Assembly: GCF_040958095.1 (NCBI RefSeq)
Contig: NC_091188.1
Location: 10,752,270 to 10,816,269, forward strand
Direction of reading: 5' to 3'
Source of the DNA: Procambarus clarkii
Taxonomy: Eukaryota; Arthropoda; Malacostraca; Decapoda; Cambaridae
DNA: 64,000 nucleotides
The translations under genes and the position numbers were made by a program. The notes below the pieces were generated by a model, which worked only from the letters and a program-made list of their open reading frames with translations, did not search any database and was not told the DNA's origin. Every line of letters starts with the position of its first letter. Within the stretch, counting starts at the first letter, position 1. This document shows positions 9,770 through 23,065 of the stretch, one piece after another.

Positions 9770-9884
9770 TTTAAGGCTCTGAGTGTGGTGTAGTGGGTAC
9801 AATGCGTACCTGCCATGCCAGTTGTTACTGAAGCATCTGTGCTGGTGAGGGTTCGAGTCCCTGGTGTGTGTGTAGGTGTCTAAA

Positions 9885-9888
<4 letters not shown>
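9770..9888 (+). mobile_element. tRNA-like SINE-F
   Basis: Box-A-like GTGTAGTGGGTA and box B GGTTCGAGTCC spaced as in a tRNA head, followed by ctggtgtgtgtgtaggtgtc and then a (TA)n tail. Confidence 0.65.

Positions 9889-9956
<68 letters not shown>
9889..9956. repeat. (TA)n at SINE-F 3' end
   Basis: About 68 bp of TA following ctaaaatta, the SINE-F tail. Confidence 0.95.
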
Positions 9957-9959
<3 letters not shown>

Positions 9960-11206
9960 GGTTGAACTAACTACTGCCAAGGTCATTAAGGCCACAAAAT
10001 ACCTCGTTCAATGTTTTTAAGAATGCTTTAATCGTTAATAAAGCTCAAATTTAAAATAAACTTTTAGTGAGAACTAGGACACATCTCTTAAAGTACAAAC
10101 TTGCTCATAATCCATGGCATGTTTTTGACTATATTAATACATGGATACACTGTAGGACCATATTTATTATGACTCCTTATTCCCTCATATCTGTGTACCC
10201 AATTACATCTGAATTATCTTCCTGAATCCATTCCCTAAGTTTATCTACTTTATATGTAATCCCATCTACATTTGTGTATTAAACCTATCTTTAGTGCATT
10301 CCAACTCCCTGGTTCCCCCAATCGAGTCTTTTGGATAAGTGTGAGTGACCTGTGGCGGGTGAGTCAGGTGATGGGTCAGTAGTCTGGTCTGAGTAACACA
10401 GGGAGGTGGAAGCTGGCAAGAGAGTGGCCAGGGGGAAAAGTGTAGTTGATAAAGGCAAATGTTGTTTCCGGGTGGATTTCGGAGCGTATTGGTGGTATAA
10501 ACGCGTTGCGTCGAGAAGTGGAATGGAAAGTATTGAGGTGAGGAGTAAAAGGGTTTGGATGTGGGGTAAAGACTGAGTTGTGTGGGGATGTTAGGTGTTG
10601 GGTTAGGCAGTGTGGGGGGGATGCTGGGCGGTATGCGGCGGGAGAACACTAGATGGGGGGAAGCTGGCGATGCTCATGGAAGTAAGTGAGGGTCAGGGAC
10701 CCAAGAAGAAACAGAAAAATAAGAGTGTCAATGGGGGAATGACAGTAACGTTGGACATGAGGATTAGGGCAGGGTGCGGTGTAGGAGTTTGGGAAGTGGG
10801 ATGAGTTATGTTGCCAGGATCGGGAACGTGGGTTCCCTTCTCTATTTCCCCACTTTGCGCTATTTTCTATTATCTCTGAGGCTCTCAACATGTGTCTCAG
10901 TTGTTTAAAAAAAATCAGGCTCCAGCGTCAGCTTTTTGGTTATATTTTAGATATTTTTTATACCCCATATATTTTTCCTGCAATATTCAAAGGGGGAGTG
11001 AGGGAAATTTACCTATTTCGAGGATCGTCTGGAAGAGCAAGGAGCGGCACAAGACACTTGGATTACCAGAGAACCTCGGCGCTCTCCTCGCTATTTTCTG
11101 AAGCTGTTTTGCATCCTGTATCGTAAAGCACATGAAACAGGAGTCGTGCAGTGGAAGAGACCAATTCTTTTCCTGTTTACTGGGGCGGTGTCCACTGTGG
11201 GTATCA
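9957..11206. other. Unassigned interval
   Basis: About 1.25 kb with no recognised element. A minus-strand frame of 127 codons at 10649-10266 is Pro/Thr/Ser-rich and arises from a GT/GGG-rich strand; I do not regard it as a gene. Confidence 0.5.
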
Positions 11207-11210
11207 CCTC

Positions 11211-11312
<102 letters not shown>

Positions 11313-12436
11313 ACCAGGGGTAATATAGTTCATTGCCTCACACAATTTAGTTTCTCAGTAAGGTAGACATTCATCAGGCTGGTCTAACTATAGTTACTGG
11401 GAGCTTCGGCACCTATGTTTATATATGTATTCCGTTCTCGTATCTCCATTTGCATGTGATTTTTTGATTCTCAGATTAACCGTCTTCGTAACCTTAGTCG
11501 ATCACTCGTACACACATTCACACACGCTTACTCATTTCCACATTATTACACATTCACTCTCGCACACTCAAACACACATTCATTCACATACGGTTACATA
11601 TCTAAGCACAATTACACAATCATTCTCAAAGAATCACACACACATATTTTAAGCACACATATTCACACACTTTAATTCAGCCAAGAGCACACTGTATAAT
11701 CCCACCACCACCAACAACACGCTCTGTAATCCCACCAGAACACTATAATAACAGGGTGTCACTAACAGCACTAAATAATCCCATTAACATAGCTCTAATC
11801 CCGCAAATCCCATCTTTCACTGAGGCGTCCAGTGCCTGTTCCCATTAAATATTAACTTTTTATTCTAGTAAAAATCAATAATGTCCTTTTGTTGCTGTCA
11901 AGTCTAGTATAAAATGCACACTGGAATATATTTTGTGATTTCTAATTTAAAATCATGTCTTTATCATTAATTTAACTTAATTTAATTTAACTTAAATTAA
12001 AGATTTTAAGATAAATTAACATATGTATAAATATTATTCATATTATTTTAAATCATTTCACATCTCAAGCAGCGTTTTTCTGGACCATCTGTTGCCATCC
12101 TCACACGAGAGAACAAGAACAACATACCGGACCATCTTCCCTCCAGCAACCCCTGTCTTCGCATGGGAGAAATGAGAAATACCGTAGCATCTCTCAGTGG
12201 GAAAGGCGGACCTAAAAGTAATCTGGCATCCAGAAGTCTGGGCTCTAAACTGTGGCGCTGCCCCCTGGGGTAAAGACGGACAAAGCCGGCCGGCCCAGCC
12301 TACTCCATCACAACGGCGTCCAGGTGCAAGTCTCAAGACTTTTCATCTAGCTTGGGACTAGGTTTCTTGCAAGGCTTCTTGCAAGTGAAAAACGTTTATT
12401 ATGTGATATTAGTGGTTATGGAGACGCCCACCCGCC
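11313..12436. other. Unassigned interval with CA-rich patch
   Basis: 11503-11670 is a degenerate CA-rich patch (ttcacacac, catacgg, acacacattc words). 11940-12060 is AT-rich with ttaatttaactt repeats. 12058-12336 holds a minus-strand frame of 92 codons without recognisable similarity. Confidence 0.5.
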
Positions 12437-12630
12437 AAATACACACACCGAAACTACGACGTTGGTACAACGTTCGAACAAGTTTTAACACCTAACCAGT
12501 TATATCAACCAATATAGCAAGTTGTAACGATGTTATAATACGTCATAAACACGTTAAGCCAAGATGAAACAACTTTATTACAAGTTGTAACAAGCGGAAA
12601 ATAGAGACAGTTTCGGTTTGTGTTTCCAGG
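12437..12630. repeat. Interspersed repeat family U, copy 2
   Basis: The right part matches 4490-4610. The left edge acacaccgaaact and the reverse complement of the right edge, acacaaaccgaaact, look like imperfect terminal inverted repeats, so this may be a nearly complete ~190-bp non-autonomous DNA element. Confidence 0.6.
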
Positions 12631-12639
12631 GCATAGGCT

Positions 12640-13065
12640 GTTTAAGTAGCTTGTTTAGGAAAGTATTGCAACGTGGTCGGGCAAAATGGAGAGAGAGAGA
12701 GAGAAAGAAATAGGAGAGTGTGGGAGAGATGAGATGGTATGGAGAATGAGAGGAAGTGAGAGAGAGAGAGAAACAACAGAGAGTGAAGAGAAAAGAGCGA
12801 TATAGGGGGGGGGGTGATTGACAAGTGGTGCAGAGAGAAAGACAGATAGTATTAAACGGTAAATAAAAGATAGGGGGAAGACTGGAGGAACGTGGGAGAA
12901 AGAAAGATGATAGGATAAATATCAGATAGTGGAGAAATAGACGAGGATAAAAGTGACATGATAATGGGCTGAAAGATAAGAAAGAGGGGGGGAGGGGAAA
13001 GGAAATAAAAGCTGAAAGATGAAAAACCTAAGAAGGAAGAAGAAGAATGAAACAAAATAGAGGAT
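12640..13065. repeat. Purine-rich (GA) low-complexity stretch
   Basis: About 420 bp dominated by A and G on the plus strand (agagagagag, ggaagaagaag, gatagggggg). Minus-strand frames through it are Ser/Leu/Phe-rich artefacts. Confidence 0.7.
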
Positions 13066-13161
13066 GGAAGAGAAGACTAACAGGGTGTCAAAGATATCAA
13101 TAATGTTGACCTTTAGTACACAACTCCACGTGACCCGAGGCACTATTACTTTACTAGATGA

Positions 13162-13163
<2 letters not shown>

Positions 13164-13234
<71 letters not shown>
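13164..13234. repeat. (TA)n microsatellite
   Basis: 71 bp of TA between gatgacc and cgcggggcgg. Confidence 0.95.
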
Positions 13235-13236
<2 letters not shown>

Positions 13237-13430
13237 CGGGGCGGAAAAGCTTTTTGTTTTATGCAACTAGGCAACAACAACAACAAATAATTTCTATAGA
13301 ATTTGAGCAAATATTATATTTTTTTTTGTAAAATTAAAAAAAAAACGAAATAATTGATCGTATGAATTAAAAATAATGAGACTGTATTGTAGATAATTCA
13401 TTAGTCTTCATTTATGCATATTTAGGATCC

Positions 13431-13433
<3 letters not shown>

Positions 13434-13482
<49 letters not shown>
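13434..13482. repeat. (TA)n microsatellite
   Basis: 49 bp of TA passing directly into (ATTT)n. Confidence 0.95.
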
Positions 13483-13525
<43 letters not shown>

Positions 13526-13527
13526 TA
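13481..13527. repeat. (ATTT)n microsatellite
   Basis: About 11 ATTT units contiguous with the TA tract on the left. Confidence 0.95.
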
Positions 13528-14639
13528 TTTTAATACATGTAGGATTTATTCCAACCAGCTTTTCATGAGGTTATCAGCTGCACCACTAACACGCTCAATA
13601 TTTGACTTGTTTATCATCAAATATGTAATGACTAACGGGTTTCCTTTTATCACGTCAATTCGCAAATGTTGAATATAAAAAAAAAATCGCAAGTTTACAA
13701 TTACCCATGTGGCTCGCTGCCAATTAAAATCTATATTCACTCGTTGATCACAAGCATCAACCGTAAAACTGAAAGCAATCTGAGTTGTTCATAGTTGATT
13801 TTGGGGCCCCAAAATGTTTAACACAAAATAAACGTGTGTTACGTAAAGCCATTGTTGAGCTCTACTAATTAGTAATTCAGCTGCTTTTCTGGTAACCTTT
13901 ATCTTTATCTTTATCTTTATCAGTCGTTATAGATTTACAAGCTATAAACATTTATAAAGTATAGAAAGATGTCTTATATGTCACTGAAATCCCTCTGTGA
14001 GAATCGGTATGGTCAGATCTTTGAATAATTTTTAATCCCCCCCTTGGCTAGGCAAAGGGGGATTAATGCCACCAGTTTTAATCGCCACTAGCTAGGCTTT
14101 AATCCCTATTGTGCTAGGTCTTCACCCCAAAACCGAAGTAAGGAAATCAGTGTTGACAAATGTAGGGTTATTTAATGGTCATGTTTGGACTTTGATGGTG
14201 GTGGTGGGTGAATGAAATCACGTTAGAAAACTATTAATCAGTATACTTCCGTCTTGAATATAGTTCAAGGTTAAAATATACTCTTAGTGAATATACACCT
14301 TGAGGATGATTCTTTGTTGCTGCTGAAAGCTAATGAATCTTATATACTTCAGTGATAAGAGTCAAGAGTCTCACCTAGATTAGGTCGATTCGAGCATCAG
14401 CTGTTGATTGATATAAAGATTAAGCCACCCAAGAGGTGGCACGGGTATGAATACCCAGTAACCTATCAACTGTTATTGAAAGCTCTGTGGTCGCGCCATT
14501 CGTGAGCTGGTCAACATTATTGAACTAGAGCCCCCAAGAGACACTTCAGCCCGCTGGCGGATCCTCTTTAACTGACACTCCAAGACTAACCCGCCCGAAG
14601 AACAGCGTCACTTCTGCTTGTCTTGGCTTAGTGTTGGAC
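13528..14639. other. Mostly unassigned, with repeat remnants
   Basis: 13900-13922 holds (CTTTAT)n. 14034-14063 is a hairpin with aatccccc / gggggatt arms. 14262-14345 looks like a remnant of dispersed family T. 14415-14465 carries the family P signature gattaagccacccaagaggt. Confidence 0.5.
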
Positions 14640-14765
14640 TTACGGCCTATCAACCTCTGGCGGGTTATAAAGGCCACCACAATACCTTACTAACCAGCAA
14701 GTATATTTGAATCCTGAACATATTCCAGGACTAAGTTAAACTTTCAGTGCGTATACACTTAGTGT
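14640..14765 (-). repeat. Dispersed family T, minus copy
   Basis: On the minus strand this reads gtgtatac...gaaagttt..cttagtcctgg...tgttcagg...cttgctggtta...ccagaggttgataggc, the order seen in family T copies at 27.73, 34.66, 44.74 and 48.84 kb. A more decayed copy follows at 14820-14940. Confidence 0.65.
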
Positions 14766-14768
14766 CTG

Positions 14769-14797
14769 TTTTTTTTTTTTTTTTTTTTTTTTTTTTT
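14769..14797. repeat. Poly-T tract
   Basis: About 29 consecutive T. Confidence 0.9.
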
Positions 14798-14982
14798 GGT
14801 GTGCCTATCTGTCGGTTTGATGTTTGGCTGAAGGCTTGTCAACATTTGGAGACAGTAATGAAAAACTACTACAAATCCCTACTAACTACAGGTATACTAT
14901 AGTCATACACATGTTTACGTTTAAAGTTTATTCTTAGTATATATAGCAACTAACACGTTATCCGGTGTATATAACACATGGT

Positions 14983-15100
14983 CACACTAACGTGATGCAT
15001 CAAATGAACAAATCCACAAGGGCCGTGACGAGGATTCGAACCTGCGTCCGGGAGCATCCCAGACACTGCCTTAATCGACTGAGCTACGACAGGGTTAAAG
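14983..15100 (-). mobile_element. tRNA-derived SINE-A, copy 1
   Basis: On the minus strand: box A TAGCTCAGTCG, then about 45 bases on a perfect box B GGTTCGAATCC, then a body with tttgttcatttgatgcatca. A pseudo-tRNA of the long-variable-arm kind (Ser/Leu-like spacing). Its 5' side faces the TA tract at 15113. Confidence 0.75.
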
Positions 15101-15108
15101 GGTTGATA

Positions 15109-15209
<101 letters not shown>

Positions 15210-15576
15210 ATTGGTCCTGATGACTCCATGCTGTTCAGAACAATATTATTTATGAAAGACAAACACGCTTACTCTATATTTTCATATAACTGTATGAAAA
15301 CTATTATTACAATTGCGTTTGTATAACCTTTGTGGTCATTGAAACAGTGTAATATTTCCACTTGACCTTTCGTGACCAGTGCCATAACATTTCAAATTTA
15401 AAAATATATGCAAAAGTGATGATTGAAAACTTGTCAACTATTCACGGTTCGCTTGACAATTTTAGCTTCAGGTAAAGGCTAACATGAAACTAAACGAAAC
15501 CAAGAACTTATGATCACACGAGTAATAGAATGTTAGATAATGCATTATCTATCAGTTGAGGTATTTTTATTTATGT
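15210..15576. other. Unassigned interval between two TA tracts
   Basis: AT-rich, no ORF or repeat family recognised. Confidence 0.5.
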
Positions 15577-15577
15577 G

Positions 15578-15673
<96 letters not shown>
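15577..15673. repeat. (TA)n microsatellite
   Basis: About 97 bp of TA with GTATGTA edges and one internal G. Confidence 0.95.
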
Positions 15674-15674
15674 G

Positions 15675-15765
15675 AATTAGCCTCAACCCTTAAAGTCCAC
15701 TACGGGCTCACCATAGCTACTTGGAACTTTTGTTCCGAGTAGCTGAATCTATAAGAACAACAACA
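15675..15765 (-). repeat. Dispersed repeat family S
   Basis: The minus strand reads agctactcggaacaaaag ... caagtagctatggtgagcccgtag. A plus-strand relative lies at 48.73-48.79 kb (agctactcagaacaaaaag ... gctatggtgagcccgtagta). Confidence 0.65.
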
Positions 15766-15774
15766 ACTCAACCT

Positions 15775-16110
15775 TTCCCCCCCCCCCCTTGTAGCTCATT
15801 CCATTTGCTCACTTCTCTGACATTGAGAAATGTTTCTTGCATCCCTATGGCTCTTCTGAGTTTCTGGTTTCCACTTCACACTAAGTTCTTTTCCTGATCG
15901 ATTTCCATGCCTCTGAGAGTCTTATATCACGGTTAGGTTGCCTCTTGCCCTCCTCTCTTTCCGGCGTGGTCAGATCTAGATCTCTTGTTGCTCAGGTCTA
16001 TAGGTTCATGAACCAGTCTTGGTGCAAACTTTAGAATGTTCTCCAGTTTATGTTTTGAATTTAATATAGCGCAGCACGTCAATGGCCTGACTCTAAATAG
16101 TGCAGCACTA
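15775..16110 (-). pseudogene. LINE reverse transcriptase C-terminal remnant, heavily decayed
   Basis: On the minus strand fragments read KLENILKFAPRLV, YKTLRGMEIDQE and SKWNELQ, in the order of the C-terminal end of a CR1/Jockey-like reverse transcriptase. Multiple stops and shifts. Older than the copies at 2.6-3.5 and 37.8 kb. Confidence 0.55.
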
Positions 16111-16289
16111 TATTGACCAATGTACTTACTCGGTTTCTATTTCATAGATCTGTTCTAAGCCCTGAATGCTTGTGAGGTTGATCTAGAGCGCAAGTGAAGC
16201 ATTCTAATCCTTCAGTTTTTTAGGTCAAGTGCGGCGCTTGAGTGAGTTTTGGCGAATGAAACAGCGAAATTTTGCATAAAATGTTTCAC

Positions 16290-16545
16290 CCTGTCTGGGA
16301 TTGGAATCAACGATCTATTTGTCCGATACTCGGCCCAGAATTTGTCCACGACTTGATCCCTGGATTTATTTAGGACACGAACTCAGACAATTCTTGGGAC
16401 TGAAACCCAGAAACTGTCTGTAAATCGATGCCAGGAATTGTCACGGACTCAAGCACATGATCGAACTAGGATTTGGAACCGGAATCTGTCCAGAACTCGC
16501 TCTTAATATCTGTCCAGGACGCGATCCTAGCATGTGATCAGGATT
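16290..16545. repeat. Degenerate tandem repeat
   Basis: The motif aatctgtccaggactcgatcc recurs about seven times at irregular spacing with many substitutions (for example at 16330, 16478 and 16510). Confidence 0.45.
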
Positions 16546-16629
16546 CGAACTAAGAATCTCCATTAAGCTTTATTTTACAACGGTTCCAACAATTTTTTAT
16601 ATAAAAATTTCCTTTCATATCAGTTAAAT

Positions 16630-16740
16630 AGTTAAACAGTTGAACAAAGCCACAAAGGCCGTGACGAGGATTCGAACTTACGTCCGAGAGGATCCCAGGC
16701 GCTGCCTTAAACGACTGAACTACGACATGGTTAAAAGAGA
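16630..16740 (-). mobile_element. tRNA-derived SINE-A, copy 2
   Basis: On the minus strand box A TAGTTCAGTCG and a degenerate box B are followed by the SINE-A body. It lies head-to-head with copy 3 across about 45 bp, forming an inverted pair. Confidence 0.7.
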
Positions 16741-16782
16741 CTGCAGGATCCGTTGGTAAATCAGGATGATTTCCCGGTTGCA

Positions 16783-16910
16783 ATTCTTTTAACCATGTCG
16801 TAGTTCAGTCGATTAAGGCAGCGTCTGGGATCATCACGGACGTAGGTTCGAACCCTCGTCATGGCCCTTGTAGATTTGTTCATTTGATGCATCACGCTAT
16901 TGTGATTTCT
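16783..16910 (+). mobile_element. tRNA-derived SINE-A, copy 3
   Basis: Box A TAGTTCAGTCG and box B GGTTCGAACCC; five acceptor-like pairs (CCATG with CATGG) remain. The body tttgttcatttgatgcatca matches copy 1. Confidence 0.75.
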
Positions 16911-16979
16911 GTGTGTAGTTAAACAGTTCTCTGTATATTCCAAAGAATCAAATTAAAGTTTAAATATCAACGATTCATA

Positions 16980-17150
16980 TGTTGGGCTTAAGGCCTTTCA
17001 ACTTTGGAGGATTATTAAAACCACACAAGTGATTCCTGACCAGACAACAGGAATTCTGCCTTCAGACATTATCCACGACTGAAGTAAGCACTATATACAC
17101 CGAAAAGCGGTATATACCTCTCGGTGTATATATACCCCAATGTAAACTAA
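16980..17150 (-). repeat. Dispersed family T, minus copy
   Basis: Contains gttgggcttaaggcctttca, an aggattattaaaaccac segment and cgaaaagcggtatatacc, corresponding in reverse order to family T landmarks. Confidence 0.55.
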
Positions 17151-19165
<2,015 letters not shown>

Positions 19166-19432
19166 TTTTATTTCTAGTCTGACGCGACACGGGCGCGTTT
19201 CGTAAAACTTATTACATTTTCAAAGACTTCACAAATACACAACTGATTAGAACTTGCATTTCCCTGATTTTATATCTACTTTTGAGTGAGGTGGGAAGGG
19301 TGATGTGGCATTACATTTGAGTGAGGTGGGAAGGATGATGTGGCGTTAGAGGATATTAATAGGGTATTAAAAGTATCAACACAAGACAGAACACGAAACA
19401 ATGGATATTGAATAGAAGTGTTTGCAGAAAGC

Positions 19433-20065
19433 CTATTGGTCCATATTTCTTGATGCTTCTATATTGGAGCGGAGTCTTGAGGTGGGTAGAATATAGTTGT
19501 GCAATAATTGGCTGTAGATTGCTGGTGTTGACTTCTTGATGTGTAGTGCCTCGCAAACGTCAAGCCGCCTGCTATCGCTGTATCTATCGATGATTTCTGT
19601 GTTGTTTACTAGGATTTCTCTGGCGATGGTTTGGTTATGGGAAGAGATTATATGTTCCTTAATGGAGCCCTGTTGTTTATGCATCGTTAAACGCCTAGAA
19701 ATAGATGTTGTTGTCTTGCCTATATACTGGGTTTTTTGGAGCTTACAGTCCCCAAGTGGGCATTTGAAGGCATAGACAACGTTAGTCTCTTTTAAAGCGT
19801 TCTGTTTCGTGTCTGGAGAGTTTCTCATGAGTAGGCTGGCCGTTTTTCTGGTTTTATAGTAAATCGTCAGTTGTATCCTCTGATTTTTGTCTGTAGGGAT
19901 AACGTTTCTATTAACAATATCTTTCAGGACCCTTTCCTCTGTTTTATGAGCTGTGGAAAAGAAGTTCCTGCAAAATAGTCTAATAGGGGGTATAGGTGTT
20001 GTGTTAGTTGTCTCTTCAGAGGTTGCATGGCTTTTCACTTTCCTTCTTATGATGTCTTCGATGAA
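19433..20065 (-). pseudogene. PLE-A polyprotein C-terminus (post-RT linker plus GIY-YIG)
   Basis: About 210 codons from FIEDIIRRKVKSH through a linker (FFSTAHKTEERVL, NRNVIPTDKNQRIQL) to the GIY-YIG domain with YIGKTT, SRRLTMH, the Glu of VCEALHI and PAIYSQ. The conserved PAIN Asn codon is changed to Tyr by one substitution, which would be expected to harm endonuclease function. The frame extends upstream to 20122 through antisense of the loop, which is not part of the protein. Confidence 0.85.
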
Positions 20066-20948
20066 TGGGAAGCTGCCTTTTCTAGATGTAACAGTCATGG
20101 AAAAGGGCGGAGGTTTCCACACTGCAGTCTACACAAAGGAAACAAACATAGGAATGTGCCTAAATGCCAACAGCGACTGCCCTGACAGGTACAAGAGGAG
20201 TGTTGTTAACGCATACGTCGACCGTGCTCTCAGCCACAGCTCAGAATGGAAGCAAGTCGACGAAGAACTCTGTAGGGTAAGGCAGGTTCTAGTCAATAAC
20301 GGCTTCTCCAATGGTTTCATCGAAGACATCATAAGAAGGAAAGTGAAAAGCCATGCAACCTCTGAAGAGACAACTAACACAACACCTATACCCCCTATTA
20401 GACTATTTTACAGGAACTTCTTTTCCACAGCTCATAAAACAGAGGAAAGGGTCCTGAAAGATATTGTTAATAGAAACGTTATCCCTACAGACAAAAATCA
20501 GAGGATACAACTGACGATTTACTATAAAACCAGAAAAACGGCCAGCCTACTCATGAGAAACTCTCCAGACACGAAACAGAACGCTTTAAAAGAGACTAAC
20601 GTTGTCTATGCCTTCAAATGCCCACTTGGGGACTGTAAGCTCCAAAAAACCCAGTATATAGGCAAGACAACAACATCTCTTTCTAGGCGTTTAACGATGC
20701 ATAAACAACAGGGCTCCATTAAGGAACATATAATCTCTTCCCATAACCAAACCATCGCCAGAGAAATCCTAGTAAACAACACAGAAATCATCGATAGATA
20801 CAGCGATAGCAGGCGGCTTGACGTTTGCGAGGCACTACACATCAAGAAGTCAACACCAGCAATCAACAGCCAATTATTGCACAACTATATTCTACCCACC
20901 TCAAGACTCCGCTCCAATATAGAAGCATCAAGAAATATGGACCAATAG
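20066..20948 (+). pseudogene. PLE-A reverse transcriptase end plus GIY-YIG endonuclease, open
   Basis: The longest PLE coding stretch in the window, about 293 codons without a stop. It begins in LPFLDVTV, a strongly conserved block near the end of PLE reverse transcriptases, then FHTAVYTKETNIG, a YKRSVVNAYVDRALSH block, a VRQVLVNNGFSNGF thumb-like segment, the linker and the GIY-YIG domain with PAINSQ intact. The palm with catalytic Asp residues is absent, so the copy is 5'-truncated. The apparent start at 19953 lies in antisense sequence and is not genuine. Confidence 0.85.
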
Positions 20949-21215
20949 GCTTTCTGCAAACACTTCTATTCAATATCCATTGTTTCGTGTTCTGTCTTGT
21001 GTTGATACTTTTAATACCCTATTAATATCCTCTAACGCCACATCATCCTTCCCACCTCACTCAAATGTAATGCCACATCACCCTTCCCACCTCACTCAAA
21101 AGTAGATATAAAATCAGGGAAATGCAAGTTCTAATCAGTTGTGTATTTGTGAAGTCTTTGAAAATGTAATAAGTTTTACGAAACGCGCCCGTGTCGCGTC
21201 AGACTAGAAATAAAA

Positions 21216-21357
21216 ATGAATTTTGGAGAAGTGATTTTTGATTTACCTCCAACAGTGAAGCATAATGTACGAAAGATTGAGAAAATTCGTGTTAGAATTA
21301 TTAATCTTACTTTTTCGGTCATATTTAATAAAATATGTCTACAGGAAAGACTGCTAC

Positions 21358-21361
<4 letters not shown>
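21216..21361 (+). pseudogene. PLE-A ORF N-terminus, cut by TA tract (right arm, pair 2)
   Basis: [16 protein letters not shown] ... CLQERLLPKY, ending at the same codon as in pair 1 where TA begins. Confidence 0.6.

Positions 21362-21444
<83 letters not shown>
21362..21444. repeat. (TA)n between PLE pair 2 and a palindrome
   Basis: About 83 bp of TA. Its right edge is the start of the 580-bp palindrome. Confidence 0.95.
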
Positions 21445-21445
<1 letters not shown>

Positions 21446-21682
21446 CGATGCGTCGCCTCTACCAAATTCGAATTAATTGCAATTATTAATTGACAAAATT
21501 TTTTAATTATACGAATATTATTTAAAATAAAAGCTAAAATATTTTATATATCTATGTAAAGATTAAAATTAAGAAAAAAATTATAAATTATATAGAAAAT
21601 TTGAAAACTAATATAAATTATGAAGAAATTTTGAAAACTAATAAATTTTATAGACAATTTTAAAACTAATATAAATTTAAAA

Positions 21683-21781
<99 letters not shown>

Positions 21782-22022
21782 ATTTTAAATTTATATTAGT
21801 TTTAAAATTGTCTATAAAATTTATTAGTTTTCAAAATTTCTTCATAATTTATATTAGTTTTCAAATTTTCTATATAATTTATAATTTTTTTCTTAATTTT
21901 AATCTTTACATAGATATATAAAATATTTTAGCTTTTATTTTAAATAATATTCGTATAATTAAAAAATTTTGTCAATTAATAATTGCAATTAATTCGAATT
22001 TGGTAGAGGCGACGCATCGTTA
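21443..22022. repeat. 580-bp AT-rich near-perfect palindrome
   Basis: The left arm 21443-21684 starts taacgatgcgtcgcctctac. The right arm 21780-22022, reverse-complemented, starts identically and I find no difference until the base next to the centre (aaaatg versus aaaatc). The centre is (TA)n 21685-21779. No ORF of note. Could be a foldback element, a recent inverted duplication, or a fold-back sequencing artefact. Confidence 0.9.
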
Positions 22023-22204
22023 AAGATGACAAAACCAGTTTTAACATATAACTTTCTATATCCGTTTTATGAGCAATAATTAGTATATAGATGAAACAGG
22101 TGCAATGAAAACTCAACTATCCGAGTTTCTTTACATTGGGTTTACGGTTGCTTCATCGTATCCCAGGATTAATACGTCTGATGGGATAGCCTAGTAGCTG
22201 TCTC

Positions 22205-22478
22205 CCATGGTTTCTACTTTACCAGGTGAGATTCTATGGTTTCTACTTAACCAAGTACCTCCCAAAGTTTCTGTTTAACCAGGTGTTCCCCACGTTTTCT
22301 ACCTAATCAGGTGTGTCTCGGGGTTTCTAGTTAACCAGACATTCTCCAAGGCTTCTAATTAATGTGTTCCAGGGTTCTATTTTACCATGGTGTTTTCCTG
22401 GATTTTCTAGCTGACTATATGTGTTTCAATGGTTCTAGCTAACTAGGTGTTTCCCAAGGGTTGTCGTTAACCAGTGCG
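22205..22478 (+). repeat. Degenerate ~30-36-bp tandem repeat, ~8 copies
   Basis: Variants of ggtttctagttaaccaggtg recur with diverging spacers, for example catggtttctactttaccag at 22207 and gggtttctagttaaccag near 22320. Confidence 0.6.
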
Positions 22479-23065
22479 TCCCTGAGAAGGGAGACTTTTT
22501 ACTTGGTTGGTATGAGTCAATGGAAAGTTCCCCTGTTTAACTCAACTGTAAAATGTGTACTTGGCAAAACGATTCTTCCCGGCGGGGATCGCATTGTCTT
22601 AGACAACGTTTCCCCGGATCAGGCTACCAGTTTAAGCGCTTCGATACGGAAGGGCAGGCGTGAAAAAATATTATTTGAATTCTTTAAAAAAAAATTAGAA
22701 ATGCCTAGTGCTTAAATATCAATAATTATCGTATTTTGACTGTGAGGTAATAGTAGGATCCATTAGAATTATATTTCGTCCTATTTATAATCCCATTGGC
22801 ATGTGAGCAACGCATCCTCCCCTTATTTTTTAATTATTTTGCATATTTATAAAAATGGTAATATGCATATGATAACACGGTGCCTACTTCGCAATCATTT
22901 TATATACATCATTTTGAATAATATTTCACACATAAAATATTAATACCACATCATTTACCCTGCATGCGGTGAACAATGAAGGGCCATAATTTTTGTTTTA
23001 ATAATTTATATTATCATTCGAAAAATATATTGAACAGGTGAAGTTTCTCTCCCCGTACCTAGCCA
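22479..23065. other. Unassigned interval
   Basis: A plus frame of 84 codons at 22461-22715 contains GGDRIVLDNVSPDQA but matches nothing I know; the rest is AT-rich. Confidence 0.45.

Larger units (their letters stand above)
20066..21362 (+). mobile_element. Penelope-like element (PLE-A), pair 2 right arm
   Basis: A plus-strand copy about 250 bp longer at its 5' end than the left arm (20066-20315 has no partner). Left and right arms differ at only a few bases over about 1 kb. It ends in ctgctaccaaaa at the TA tract, as in pair 1. Confidence 0.85.

Noticed and set aside
10266..10649. Pro/Thr-rich 127-codon minus frame as a gene
   Set aside because: Biased composition from a GT/GGG-rich strand; no motif, no splice or start context.
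19953..20062. Start of a 331-codon PLE protein at 19953
   Set aside because: The first ~37 residues read the left arm backwards; real PLE sequence starts near 20063.
22461..22715. 84-codon frame with GGDRIVLDN as an exon
   Set aside because: No recognised family and no acceptor or donor at its borders; it begins within a degenerate repeat.
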